Assembly (NCBI GenBank): GCA_023410905.1
Contig: JAEYPL010000229.1
Span: 1 to 14,300, forward strand
DNA from: Pseudomonadota bacterium
GTDB lineage: Bacteria; Pseudomonadota; Alphaproteobacteria; Rhizobiales; Hyphomicrobiaceae
DNA length: 14,300 nt
Direction: 5' to 3'
The position numbers and the translations under genes are program-made. Shown here piece after piece: positions 1-8,001 of this stretch (the first letter of the stretch is position 1; each line of letters starts with the position of its first letter). The notes below the pieces were generated by a model that was not told where the DNA came from, ran no database searches, and was given only the letters and a program-made list of their open reading frames with translations.

Positions 1-227
1 GCGCTATGCCCGCGTCGGCAATGTAGCGCGGGCGTCCCGCGGATAGGCGAACTGCTGGGAAGAAGCCCAGATGTCCGCTCTCCCCGCGCTTGCGAATCAC
101 GACGGTCATGAGCGCGCGACTGCGCGCCGGCCGGTAGGCCGTCCTTCAAAAGAAATGCCATCATTTGGCTGCATCGATGGCGCATGCTAGACACGCTCAG
201 GGACGATTCCTGAGGGGGGAAGACGCC

Positions 228-737
228 ATGACCCGGATCTGGACGCTCGGCGCGGCAGCCTTGCTGGCGAGTATGCTTGCGGCGTGCTCTGGCGGCGGCG
301 GCTTGACGACAGCCTCGCTGCTCGGAACCCCGGCGGCTAAGCCCCAGGCCGACGAGCCGACCGAGCGTGCGCTGCATTCGGCGTCCATCTCTGCTCGCGC
401 AAGCAAGTGCGGTTACAACTTCAATCCGACCAGGCTGCGCGAGTCGTTCCTGGCGTCGGAGGCTGCAGCCGGCGCGACGCCCGAGCAGATGACCAAGCTC
501 GGCCAGTCCTATGACTTCACACACGCGACGGTGTCGAAGCAGATCTCGAACCCCGAGGAATACTGCTCCGAGCAGCGCACACGCGAGGTCAGCACGGCTT
601 TGTCGAAGCAGCTCGCGGGTGACTTCCGGTCGCCGAAGAAGCCGCCGCTGCCGCAGTCCGCGGGATGGTGGGATACGACGGGCACGCAGAAGCCGATCAA
701 TCGGGAAGAGATCTTCAACCCGACTCACTCGCGCTAG
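228..737 (+). CDS. Hypothetical small lipoprotein with two conserved-looking cysteines
   Basis: Predicted 169-residue envelope lipoprotein of unknown function. The N-terminus is a clear lipoprotein signal: Met-Thr-Arg, a hydrophobic stretch, then the lipobox LAAC with the lipidated Cys at residue 20, followed by a Ser/Gly linker. The mature part has Cys61 (KCGYNFNP) and Cys113 (EEYCSEQRT), which could form a periplasmic disulfide, and a Pro-rich C-terminus ending INREEIFNPTHSR. The start at 228 is chosen because a strong GAGGGGGGAAG ribosome site (212-222) precedes it and the lipoprotein signal begins there; an upstream in-frame ATG at 165 would add 21 residues of non-signal-like sequence. 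The gene converges with the DUF5330 gene and has no obvious operon partner. I do not recognise a named family. Confidence 0.8.
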   Translation: MTRIWTLGAAALLASMLAACSGGGGLTTASLLGTPAAKPQADEPTERALHSASISARASKCGYNFNPTRLRESFLASEAAAGATPEQMTKLGQSYDFTHATVSKQISNPEEYCSEQRTREVSTALSKQLAGDFRSPKKPPLPQSAGWWDTTGTQKPINREEIFNPTHSR

Positions 738-791
738 TCGCGATCAACTGCACATTGGGAACGTTTTTTGTGCGCGGAGAGGGTATGCCTC

Positions 792-1112
792 TCAGGCGCC
801 GACACGACCGCTTTTCGGTGAGGACTGCGGGCCTGCGCCGTCCTCGCCCGGTTTGTGAACGGCGGGCTGGACGCCGAGCAAGCGTTCGGTCGCCATGTCG
901 AACACCAGCTTGGTGCCGAACTCGAGCTTGGTGCGGAAGACGGCCCAATGTTTCGCGCTTTGCTCGCACAGCGCCGCGTTGCGATCGCAGAATGTCGCGG
1001 CGCGATGCACGGCCTCTGTCGCGGTCTTGTAGAGCTGGGCCTGGCGCTCCTTGTCGGAGGGCAACAGCAGCACGATCAGCCCTACCCAGAACGCCATCCG
1101 AATCAAAAACAT
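792..1112 (-). CDS. DUF5330 domain-containing membrane protein
   Basis: A 106-residue protein with an N-terminal hydrophobic segment (about residues 2-18, FLIRMAFWVGLIVLLLPSD) that would be a membrane anchor or uncleaved signal. A soluble helical part follows with AVHRAATFCDRNAALCE (Cys42, Cys49) and KHWAVFRTKLEFGTKLV. This pattern is what I know as DUF5330, a small family of unknown function largely confined to Hyphomicrobiales. The C-terminal 25 residues are low-complexity and probably disordered. The start is supported by a GGGAGGTCG ribosome site immediately upstream on the minus strand. The gene is divergent from recA, so its promoter lies in the shared 1113-1462 region. No biochemical role is known to me. 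Confidence 0.8.
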   Translation of the reverse strand: MFLIRMAFWVGLIVLLLPSDKERQAQLYKTATEAVHRAATFCDRNAALCEQSAKHWAVFRTKLEFGTKLVFDMATERLLGVQPAVHKPGEDGAGPQSSPKSGRVGA

Positions 1113-1462
1113 GACACTCGACCTCCCGGGCTCGACCGCAAGGGTGAGCCATGGTTCTCAAGTCTCCATATTTACCGTGAAGAGGCGAAATCATCGCAAA
1201 GGCGAAGCGGTGCTTTTGCTTCAAATTGCTTGGACTCTCTTAAGACTTCACTCAGCTTTCCGGGCGACCTGCAGGGGCGTGCGTCGGGCCGTCGCCCGGC
1301 CTGCCAGTGGGCCGATGCGGGCTGAAAAACATTATTGGAACACGCATCCGTTCTCCTCGTTCTTTCAATGCAGTGAGCAGCGCTTGCGCGACGAGAACAA
1401 AAATGGTACATAAAGGGTTAATTGCTCGAATCTGCAACTCGTGGAATAAGGGAAACGGCATC
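1113..1462. other. Intergenic region between divergent DUF5330 gene and recA
   Basis: These 350 bases hold the 5' regions of the DUF5330 gene (-) and recA (+). They contain a GGGC/GCCC-rich small hairpin near 1285-1300, a candidate LexA box at 1395-1409 overlapping a possible promoter, and the recA ribosome site AAGGGAAA at 1448-1455. I see no convincing coding frame. Confidence 0.6.
1384..1414 (+). promoter_or_regulatory. Candidate recA promoter with embedded LexA-like box
   Basis: GAAC-N7-GTAC lies at 1395-1409 and matches the alphaproteobacterial LexA direct repeat GAAC-N7-GAAC with one mismatch in the second half. It falls between a possible -35 (TTGCGC, 1384-1389) and a possible -10 (TACATA, 1407-1412; 17-base spacing), the usual place for a repressor site. 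Both promoter hexamers are weak matches. The placement about 55 bases before the recA start supports SOS control, but one box half is degenerate. Confidence 0.45.
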
Positions 1463-2623
<1,161 letters not shown>

Positions 2624-2634
2624 GTACAGCTCTC

Positions 2635-3261
2635 GTGGAAAGTCGACCGTCGCCGTTCGCCGCATTTCGCTCGGATGATGTCGTGGCGGCGGTCGAGACT
2701 GCCCTGAAGCCCATTGCGGCCAAAGCCGCGCGCTGCACGGCCTGCGCATTGGCCGAGACGCGGACGAACGTGGTGTTCGGTTCCGGAAGTGCACGGGCTG
2801 GAATCGTCATCATCGGCGAGGCGCCGGGCGCGAACGAGGATGCGCAGGGCTTACCGTTCGTTGGCAGGTCCGGGCAGCTCTTGGACCGCTTGCTCGCCGA
2901 GACGGGCATTGTTCGCGGCGACGTCTACATCTGCAATGTCGTGAAATGTCGGCCGCCACAGAACCGCGATCCGCGACCCGAGGAAGTGGTGACGTGTGCA
3001 CCGTTCCTGCGCGCGCAGGTCGAGACATTGAGACCGCGCGTGATCTGTGCTCTCGGGCTGCACGCGACGCGCTGGCTATTGCCCGGCAAGGAGCCCATGG
3101 CCAAGCTGCGCGGGCAGCTTCTCGAATATCGCGGCATTGCGACGATCGCGACCTACCATCCGGCCGCCATCCTGCGCAATCCGCGGTTGAAGGACAACGC
3201 GCTCGTCGATCTGGCGCGTGCGCGCGAGATCGCCCAAGAGGCCGCCCGGCGCGAAGGCTGA
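2635..3261 (+). CDS. Family-4 (Fe-S) uracil-DNA glycosylase
   Basis: A 208-residue base-excision repair enzyme predicted to remove uracil from DNA. Motif A is GEAPGANEDAQGLPFVGRSG (61-80) and motif B is HPAAILRNP (175-183), both typical of the family-4/UDGa group. Four cysteines placed as in that group (Cys34, Cys37, Cys105, Cys121) should bind a [4Fe-4S] cluster. The RRIH-type insertion that marks the covalent UdgX relatives is absent after motif B. The start is GTG at 2635, only 11 bases after the recA stop, with a poor ribosome site, which suggests translational coupling to recA and joint SOS regulation. Downstream genes resemble hydroxymethyl-dUMP-related enzymes, so the glycosylase may police uracil or modified uracil; that link is inference. 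Confidence 0.92.
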   Translation: MESRPSPFAAFRSDDVVAAVETALKPIAAKAARCTACALAETRTNVVFGSGSARAGIVIIGEAPGANEDAQGLPFVGRSGQLLDRLLAETGIVRGDVYICNVVKCRPPQNRDPRPEEVVTCAPFLRAQVETLRPRVICALGLHATRWLLPGKEPMAKLRGQLLEYRGIATIATYHPAAILRNPRLKDNALVDLARAREIAQEAARREG

Positions 3262-3428
3262 GCGGCCCGAAGCTGCTGGTCGACGCTAAAGGTGCATAAG
3301 CGCCTCGGCGCGGTGGCCAATCACATGAGTGCGGCCTAGGGTTTTGGAAAGTGAGTCTGCCTGCTGCCGGCCGTTGTCGCGTTCGGGTCGCCGGCTGGCC
3401 GCACACAACATTCGAGAGCGAGCGCATC

Positions 3429-4295
3429 GTGGCATTGAACGCACAGCCCTTCTGGGATTGGATCACCGAACGCCATCGCATCTACCTCAAGAAGGCCGCA
3501 GGTGAGCCCGCTCCCTGGACTGAGGACCAGATCTTGCAGACTTACAGCTTCTGCAATGTCTTTCGTGAGCTCGATAAAGTCACCGTGTGGGTGCGCGAGA
3601 AGTGGCGCGAGCCCTATGCGGACAACCCGCAGCTCTGGATTTCCATGTGCCTCGCGCGCCAGGTGAACTGGCCGGACACGCTCGCGGAAGTCGGCTTTCC
3701 TGAGCATACGTACGATGCAAAAGCCATCCGCGCGGCGCTCGAAGCCCGCAAGGCGCGGGGCGAAAAAGTCTACACCGGCGCCTACATGATCAGCGCTCCG
3801 TCGGGTGAGTTCGCCGGCATGGCAAAACCCGAATACACGGCGCATATCGTCGTGGGCGCGCTGTGGGACGCGCGTCATGAGTTCGAGGCGATGTTCGCGA
3901 ACGGGCGGCAGCCGACCATGCAGGAAGTGCACACGTGGCTGCGCCAGTTCCGCGGCTGGGGTGATTTCATGGCATACGAGGTGGTGACGGATCTGCGTCA
4001 TACGCGCTATCTGCGCAACGCTCCGGACATCAACACGTGGGCCGTCGCTGGGCCGGGGGCGATCCGCGGTTTGCACCGCCTGCACGGCCGCCCATATAAG
4101 AAGTCACTGACGCAGACGCAGGCGCTCGAGGAAATGCGCGAACTGCTCGAAATGTCGAGAACGTGTCTGCCCGATTTTGTCCCGCCGCTCGAACTTCGCG
4201 AGGTCGAGCATTCGCTCTGCGAGACGGACAAGTACCTCCGGGTCGCCAACGGAGAGGGCCGCCCCAGAGCCAAATACGAGGGTGTAGCCGCATGA
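3429..4295 (+). CDS. Amino acid:DNA transferase / alpha-glutamyl-putrescinyl thymine pyrophosphorylase-like protein
   Basis: A 288-residue all-alpha protein resembling the aGPT-Pplase2/HMUDK-helical superfamily. Phage members displace pyrophosphate from activated 5-hydroxymethyluracil in DNA to attach putrescine or an amino acid. Recognisable blocks are FWDWITERHRIYL (8-20), SFCNVFRELDKVT (40-52), ARQVNWPDT (76-84), GWGDFMAYEVVTDLRHT (176-192), AGPGAIRGLHRL (207-218) and, near the C-terminus, HSLCETDKYLRVANGEGRPR. There is no Walker A motif, so it is not the kinase itself. GTG 3429 is chosen because the family-like sequence begins there; an in-frame GTG at 3351, with AGGG nine bases upstream, would add 26 residues without family character. 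The stop overlaps the next start (ATGA), indicating translational coupling to the TS-like gene. The true substrate in a bacterium is unknown. Confidence 0.75.
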   Translation: MALNAQPFWDWITERHRIYLKKAAGEPAPWTEDQILQTYSFCNVFRELDKVTVWVREKWREPYADNPQLWISMCLARQVNWPDTLAEVGFPEHTYDAKAIRAALEARKARGEKVYTGAYMISAPSGEFAGMAKPEYTAHIVVGALWDARHEFEAMFANGRQPTMQEVHTWLRQFRGWGDFMAYEVVTDLRHTRYLRNAPDINTWAVAGPGAIRGLHRLHGRPYKKSLTQTQALEEMRELLEMSRTCLPDFVPPLELREVEHSLCETDKYLRVANGEGRPRAKYEGVAA

Positions 4296-5344
4296 AAGTC
4301 GTCCAAGCCCGCAACGTCAACGACGCGGTCGTCAAAGGCGCCCAGCTCATGAAGCAGGGCGGGCTTCTGCAGCCGAGTCGCGCCGGTAGTACCATCGAAT
4401 ATCCCGAACCCGTCTGCACGGTCTACGAGCAACCGCTTGAGCGCGTGCTTTTCGACGGCGTGCGTGATTGCAATCCCTACTTCCATCTGCTGGAAGCGCT
4501 GTGGATGCTGGCGGGGCGCAACGACGTCGCTTGGCTCGCGCGTTTCAATCAGCGCATGGCCACCTACTCCGACGACGGCGTCGTATTCAATGCCGCTTAC
4601 GGCTATCGCTGGCGCCAGCAGTTCGATCTTTCGAAGGCTCACGGCCAGCCTTATCGCGACCAGCTCACGACCATCGTCGAGCTGCTGCGTAAGGATCCCG
4701 ACAGCCGCCGCGCCGTCCTTCAGATCTGGGATGCGGAAGCCGATCTCGGTGTCGCGAGCAAGGATCTCGCCTGCAACACGCAGGCGATGTTCAAGGTGCG
4801 CGCCGGTCAGCTGAACATGACCGTGTCGAACCGCTCGAACGACATCATATGGGGCTGCTACGGCGCCAATGCCGTGCACTTCTCGATCCTGCTGGAATAT
4901 ATGGCCGCGCGGATCGGCGTCGAGGCGGGTGTCTATCGCCAGATGAGCGACAGCTACCACGCGTACGAGGACACGTGGTCGAAGATCAGCGGCATTGCCG
5001 ATCGCTTCGAGGGCGATCCTTATGCGCTCGGCGAGGTGGCCGTCTATCCGCTCGTCGGTGATCCCGAGAACTTCGACGCCGATCTCTTCCACTGGCTCGA
5101 CAATCCACCGGATGCGCTGACGATCGAACAGTGGGATGCCGCGATCGCGCGCGGCGATGAGCGCAATCCTTATTTCATGCGCGTCGCGACACCGATCCAC
5201 AACAGCTGGTTCGCCTACAAGCGCAAGGATCGCGCGGCGGCGTTGGCCTGGATCGAGCGCTGTGCCGCCACCGACTGGCAGCGCGCCGCGCGTGAGTGGC
5301 TCGAGCGGCGCTGGCAGCCGCGCGTGAGCGTTGCCGCGGAGTAA
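4292..5344 (+). CDS. Phage-type thymidylate synthase / deoxypyrimidine (dUMP) hydroxymethylase homologue
   Basis: A 350-residue member of the thymidylate synthase/dCMP hydroxymethylase superfamily, which adds a one-carbon unit from methylene-tetrahydrofolate to C5 of a deoxypyrimidine monophosphate. Visible elements are EALWMLAGRNDVAWL (68-82), YGYRWR (103-108), phosphate-binding DSRRAVLQIWD (137-147), catalytic Cys161 in LACNTQ (canonical ThyA has PCH, here Cys-Asn), NRSNDIIWGCYGANAVHF (180-197) and SDSYHAYE (219-226). This pattern matches TS-like proteins of phages rather than housekeeping ThyA. Asn193 lies near the ThyA Asn that selects dUMP, whereas dCMP hydroxymethylases have Asp, so I favour a dUMP substrate; a one-residue gap makes that alignment uncertain. 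The coupled upstream transferase-like gene suggests 5-hydroxymethyl-dUMP production. It could instead be an ordinary TS. Confidence 0.8.
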   Translation: MKVVQARNVNDAVVKGAQLMKQGGLLQPSRAGSTIEYPEPVCTVYEQPLERVLFDGVRDCNPYFHLLEALWMLAGRNDVAWLARFNQRMATYSDDGVVFNAAYGYRWRQQFDLSKAHGQPYRDQLTTIVELLRKDPDSRRAVLQIWDAEADLGVASKDLACNTQAMFKVRAGQLNMTVSNRSNDIIWGCYGANAVHFSILLEYMAARIGVEAGVYRQMSDSYHAYEDTWSKISGIADRFEGDPYALGEVAVYPLVGDPENFDADLFHWLDNPPDALTIEQWDAAIARGDERNPYFMRVATPIHNSWFAYKRKDRAAALAWIERCAATDWQRAAREWLERRWQPRVSVAAE

Positions 5345-5354
5345 GAGGCCGGTC

Positions 5355-6155
5355 GTGACGAGTGACGATGCGCAGCGCAAGGCTCTGCTCGATCGGATCG
5401 CTGCCAGTGATCTCGCGACACTGAAGCGGCTGACCGTTCTGCTCGATGATGGTGGCGAGAGTGCCGCCGACAGCGGGCCGTCCTATCTCGATCATCTGCG
5501 TGCGGTTGCCGAGAGCGACGTGCGCGGTCTCAGGAATGCCGAGAGATCTTACGGCAACAGTTGGAAGCGGCGCGGCGGTGTCGACACTTTCAACATGCTG
5601 GCGCGAAAATGGGACCGCGTCGAGAAGCGTCTCGCGACGAGCAGCGGTGCTTCTCCCTACGACATCTTCGAGCATATTGCCGCCGACACGAAAAGTGACG
5701 GCTTTATCGACGATGTGCGCGATCTGCGCCGTTATCTCATGCTGGCCGAGGCGGAGATCGCCGCGCGTGCAGCGATGGACGCCGAGGACAGCGGTCGCGG
5801 TTATCTCGATCAGCTGCAGGCGCTCGCCGATGGAGACGTCGCGAACATCGAGGAGAAGGAGCGCGCGTACGGCAGTAGCTGGAAACGTCGCGGGGGTATT
5901 GGTGCGTTCATGATGCTCGCGCGTAAGTTCGACCGTATCGAGCAGCGCGTGTCGAGCGAAATTACAGCTACTGCGGATGCGCCTGCCGCCCAGCGGCACA
6001 ATCTCTTTCAGCACATTGTCGCGGACAGGCGCGCAGAGCCGCTGCTCGACGATATTCGCGACCTGCGCCGCTATCTGATTCTTGTCGAAGCCGAGATGGC
6101 CGCGCGTGGCGCAATCGAGATCGGCACCGCCCGCGACAATCGCGAGAAGAGCTGA
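5355..6155 (+). CDS. Tandem-duplicated nucleotide-modification-associated (MazG-like/DUF1599-like) protein
   Basis: A 266-residue soluble protein built from two copies of one domain of about 95 residues. Copy 1 (about 44-138) has YGNSWKRRGG (66-75), MLARKWDRVEKRL, YDIFEHIAAD and DVRDLRRYLMLAEAEIAAR. Copy 2 (about 150-251) has YGSSWKRRGG (172-181), MLARKFDRIEQRV, NLFQHIVAD and DIRDLRRYLILVEAEMAAR. Single copies of this motif set occur in small phage proteins near nucleotide-metabolism genes, and it resembles the DUF1599/Nmad1 or MazG-like helical group; I am not certain of the assignment. GTG 5355 is chosen because AAGAGG lies seven bases upstream; TTG 5331 would overlap the TS-like gene. The gap of 10 bases to that gene indicates one operon. 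A role in hydrolysing or sensing a (modified) deoxynucleotide is inference. Confidence 0.75.
   Translation: MTSDDAQRKALLDRIAASDLATLKRLTVLLDDGGESAADSGPSYLDHLRAVAESDVRGLRNAERSYGNSWKRRGGVDTFNMLARKWDRVEKRLATSSGASPYDIFEHIAADTKSDGFIDDVRDLRRYLMLAEAEIAARAAMDAEDSGRGYLDQLQALADGDVANIEEKERAYGSSWKRRGGIGAFMMLARKFDRIEQRVSSEITATADAPAAQRHNLFQHIVADRRAEPLLDDIRDLRRYLILVEAEMAARGAIEIGTARDNREKS
5484..6107 (+). repeat. Internal tandem domain duplication
   Basis: Two in-frame repeats, about 5484-5768 and 5802-6107, encode the two copies of the YGxSWKRRGG...RDLRRYLxLxEAExAAR domain. Both copies keep the same motif order and nearly all charged residues, so both look functional rather than one being degenerate. Confidence 0.75.
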
Positions 6156-6161
6156 GCCAAC

Positions 6162-7226
6162 TCAGGCATTCTCGGGCGGAAGAGAATGCTGCTGGCCGGT
6201 CGAGGCCAGCACCGCGCGGCCGAAGTCATTTCCGGGCTCGCGCCAGAGTGTGTGCACGTGGCTTGCGAGCTGTCGCGTCGCATACTCGATCGAGAGCGTC
6301 GGGCCGTGCAGACGGTAATAGTGCAGCTCGTTCGTTCCGAAGCCGCCCACCCACTCGAAGCGCAAGGCATCGCGCGCCGCGCCTTCGAGCCGCGCCATGT
6401 GCGCGTGCGCGAGATCATGCGGCAAATTCGAGATGTAGGTTTCGGCAATGCCGAGCATGAGGTGGCGCTGTGTTTCGTCGCTCAGCTCGGGAAAGGCAAT
6501 GCCGCCCGGCTCCGCTGCGACCTCGGCGCGCTGCGGGCCAGCGCGCACGTTGTTCGGCACGTCGCCGGCGCGGCGCGTGCGTGCGAGTTGTGCCTCGTCG
6601 AGGTTCCGCACGAGATCGCGGCCGATGTAGTCCTCACGCTCTATGGGGGCGAGGCCTGAATGCAGCCCTTCGGTCACGACCATGGGATCGGCGCACACGC
6701 AGTGCGGTGTCGCGGAAATCACGCGGTCGCCGAGCGCCGTAAAGTTCAGCGAGAGATGATGGCCCTCGACGCGCCAGCCCCAGGGGCCGTCTTTCTCCGG
6801 ATCGCCGAAGATGGCGAAGGCATAGGCACCGGCACCCCGGCCGAACTTGCGCAAGTCCTTCAGCGCCGCCGCGAGTTTCATCACGCCCGTCGCCTTCTCG
6901 AGGCCCGAGCGGCTGAGGGACGCCGCGAGCAGTGCCATTGCAAGCTCGCGCTCTGCGCTCGTCATGTCGTCGAGTGTGAGGCCGTCACGGCGACCGGGCA
7001 CGTACGTCCAGCGATGGCGCTCCGGCGCGGCGAAGGAGAAGGTGAACCGATCGCGTAGCTCAGCGCGGACGCCGAACACCAGAGCGATCGCCGCTTTGCG
7101 CATGGCGACGCCCGACCTACTCGCAGAAGAGGTAGCGCTTGCAATGTGAGGAAAAGCTGCGGGCAACGCCGCTCCGGCTATGAGCGCGGCAAGCTCTCGA
7201 CGGCTCAGGTACGGTGCGCGCATCAT
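6162..7226 (-). CDS. DUF3500 domain-containing Tat-exported protein
   Basis: A 354-residue protein of the DUF3500 type, function unknown. The N-terminus reads YLSRRELAALIAGAALPAAF, a twin-arginine-like signal with a hydrophobic core and probable cleavage near ASA at 29-32, so export to the periplasm in folded form is likely. Family-like blocks are FAIFGDPEKDGPWGWRVEGH (137-156), SLNFTALGD, RLHGPTLSIEYATRQ (305-319) and a His/Asp-rich C-terminal region with HTLWREPGNDFG, which could hold a metal or redox site. The start at 7226 puts the signal peptide at the very N-terminus; a longer frame to 7301 would bury it. It is the last gene of the - strand operon after the DsbD-like and redoxin genes, separated by 74 bases, which suggests use of periplasmic redox chemistry. 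Confidence 0.8.
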   Translation of the reverse strand: MMRAPYLSRRELAALIAGAALPAAFPHIASATSSASRSGVAMRKAAIALVFGVRAELRDRFTFSFAAPERHRWTYVPGRRDGLTLDDMTSAERELAMALLAASLSRSGLEKATGVMKLAAALKDLRKFGRGAGAYAFAIFGDPEKDGPWGWRVEGHHLSLNFTALGDRVISATPHCVCADPMVVTEGLHSGLAPIEREDYIGRDLVRNLDEAQLARTRRAGDVPNNVRAGPQRAEVAAEPGGIAFPELSDETQRHLMLGIAETYISNLPHDLAHAHMARLEGAARDALRFEWVGGFGTNELHYYRLHGPTLSIEYATRQLASHVHTLWREPGNDFGRAVLASTGQQHSLPPENA

Positions 7227-7300
7227 GCTCGAAGCCCTCGGCCCTTCAGGGCTTAAAGTACCGGGGACGGGCGTTTGTTCCCGCCCCCAGTGTTGTCGCA

Positions 7301-7987
7301 TCAGGACGTCGTGTACTTCACGGTACAGCCGTAGGGGCGCGTGACGGCATTCTTCACGGGCTCACCCTTGGCGGCGGCCGTGATCGCATCGCGGAAGTAC
7401 GGCGTCGCCTTCTCGATGTCGTCGGCGCGCGTCGAGGGGATCGAGTCGATACCGCCCATGTAGACGAGCGTGCCCTCGGCATTGATGAGGAACATGTGCG
7501 GGGTCACGCGGGCATCATACGCGCGGCCGACCTCGCCTTTGGGATCGATGAGAACGGCAGCCGGCGACGCCTTGCGCGTTTGCGTGAGCTCATTGGCCTT
7601 CTCGGGCGTGACATTGCCCTGCTCGCCGGGCGGCGATGAGATCACAGTCAGCCATACGATGCCGACATCGGCGGCCTGCTTCTGGATCGCCTGCATGTTG
7701 CCGGCATTGTAGTGCTTGCGCACATACGGGCAATCATGGTTCGTCCACTCGAGCGCGACGAGCTTGCCGCGCAGCTCCGACAGTTTGTGCGTCTTGCCGT
7801 TGCTGTCGACCGCGGTGAACTCAGGCGCAGGCTTGCCGACTTGCGGCGCGGCGAGAGCCGGGCGGGTCGAAAGCGCCGTCAGGCCGCCGGCTGCGACCAT
7901 GGTGAGGCCGGCAGATGTGCCGAGCATCAGCGTGCGGCGGTCGAAAGGCAGGTCCACGAGCTTCTCCTTCGATCTGTCAAACGTCAT
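7301..7987 (-). CDS. Tat-exported redoxin (AhpC/TSA-type thioredoxin-fold protein)
   Basis: A 228-residue thioredoxin-fold protein predicted to act in the periplasm. A twin-arginine signal, FDRRTLMLG (16-23) plus hydrophobic core and TRPALAA cleavage region, precedes the fold, which starts GKPAPEFTAVDSNGKTHKLS. The redox motif is WTNHDCPYVRKHY with Cys86 (DCPYV rather than CxxC). A second Cys221 in the C-terminal RPYGCTVKY could be the resolving residue. The cis-Pro region is VTPHMFLI (161-168). The start at 7987 is fixed by AGGAGG six bases upstream. The DsbD-like gene ends 14 bases before this start, so that membrane reductase is the obvious electron donor. It may be a peroxidase or a thiol-disulfide carrier; the sequence does not decide. 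Confidence 0.88.
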   Translation of the reverse strand: MTFDRSKEKLVDLPFDRRTLMLGTSAGLTMVAAGGLTALSTRPALAAPQVGKPAPEFTAVDSNGKTHKLSELRGKLVALEWTNHDCPYVRKHYNAGNMQAIQKQAADVGIVWLTVISSPPGEQGNVTPEKANELTQTRKASPAAVLIDPKGEVGRAYDARVTPHMFLINAEGTLVYMGGIDSIPSTRADDIEKATPYFRDAITAAAKGEPVKNAVTRPYGCTVKYTTS

Positions 7988-8001
7988 TCCAAACCTCCTG
8001 C

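Noticed and set aside
1..227. Possible partial genes at the left edge: a + strand end (RYARVGNVARASRG, stop at 44-46) and a - strand start at 109
   Set aside because: Both are short and lack a ribosome site or recognisable motif. A 7-bp hairpin (8-14 with 27-33) is present but has no T-run.
777..793. GAGAGG/CCTCTC hairpin between convergent lipoprotein and DUF5330 genes as terminator
   Set aside because: The T-run (TTTTTT, about 765-770) lies on the wrong side of the stem for the + strand, and no T-run follows on the - strand.
1338..1362. GAAC-N8-GTTC and GTTC-N5-GTTC near recA as LexA boxes
   Set aside because: Spacing does not fit the alphaproteobacterial GTTC-N7-GTTC direct repeat; the 1395-1409 site fits spacing and position better.
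4007..5380. Minus-strand 457-codon frame antisense to the TS-like gene
   Set aside because: It covers the clearly coding TS-like gene and has no domain-like motifs of its own.
3429..6155. Reading the cassette as a prophage remnant
   Set aside because: No integrase, structural, lysis or regulatory phage genes and no attachment-site repeats are visible, and base composition and codon style look like the neighbours. Ancient transfer from a phage remains possible.
7261..7292. GGGCG/CGCCC hairpin between the redoxin and DUF3500 genes as a terminator
   Set aside because: The stem is only five pairs with no T-run on the minus strand; read-through within the operon is more likely.
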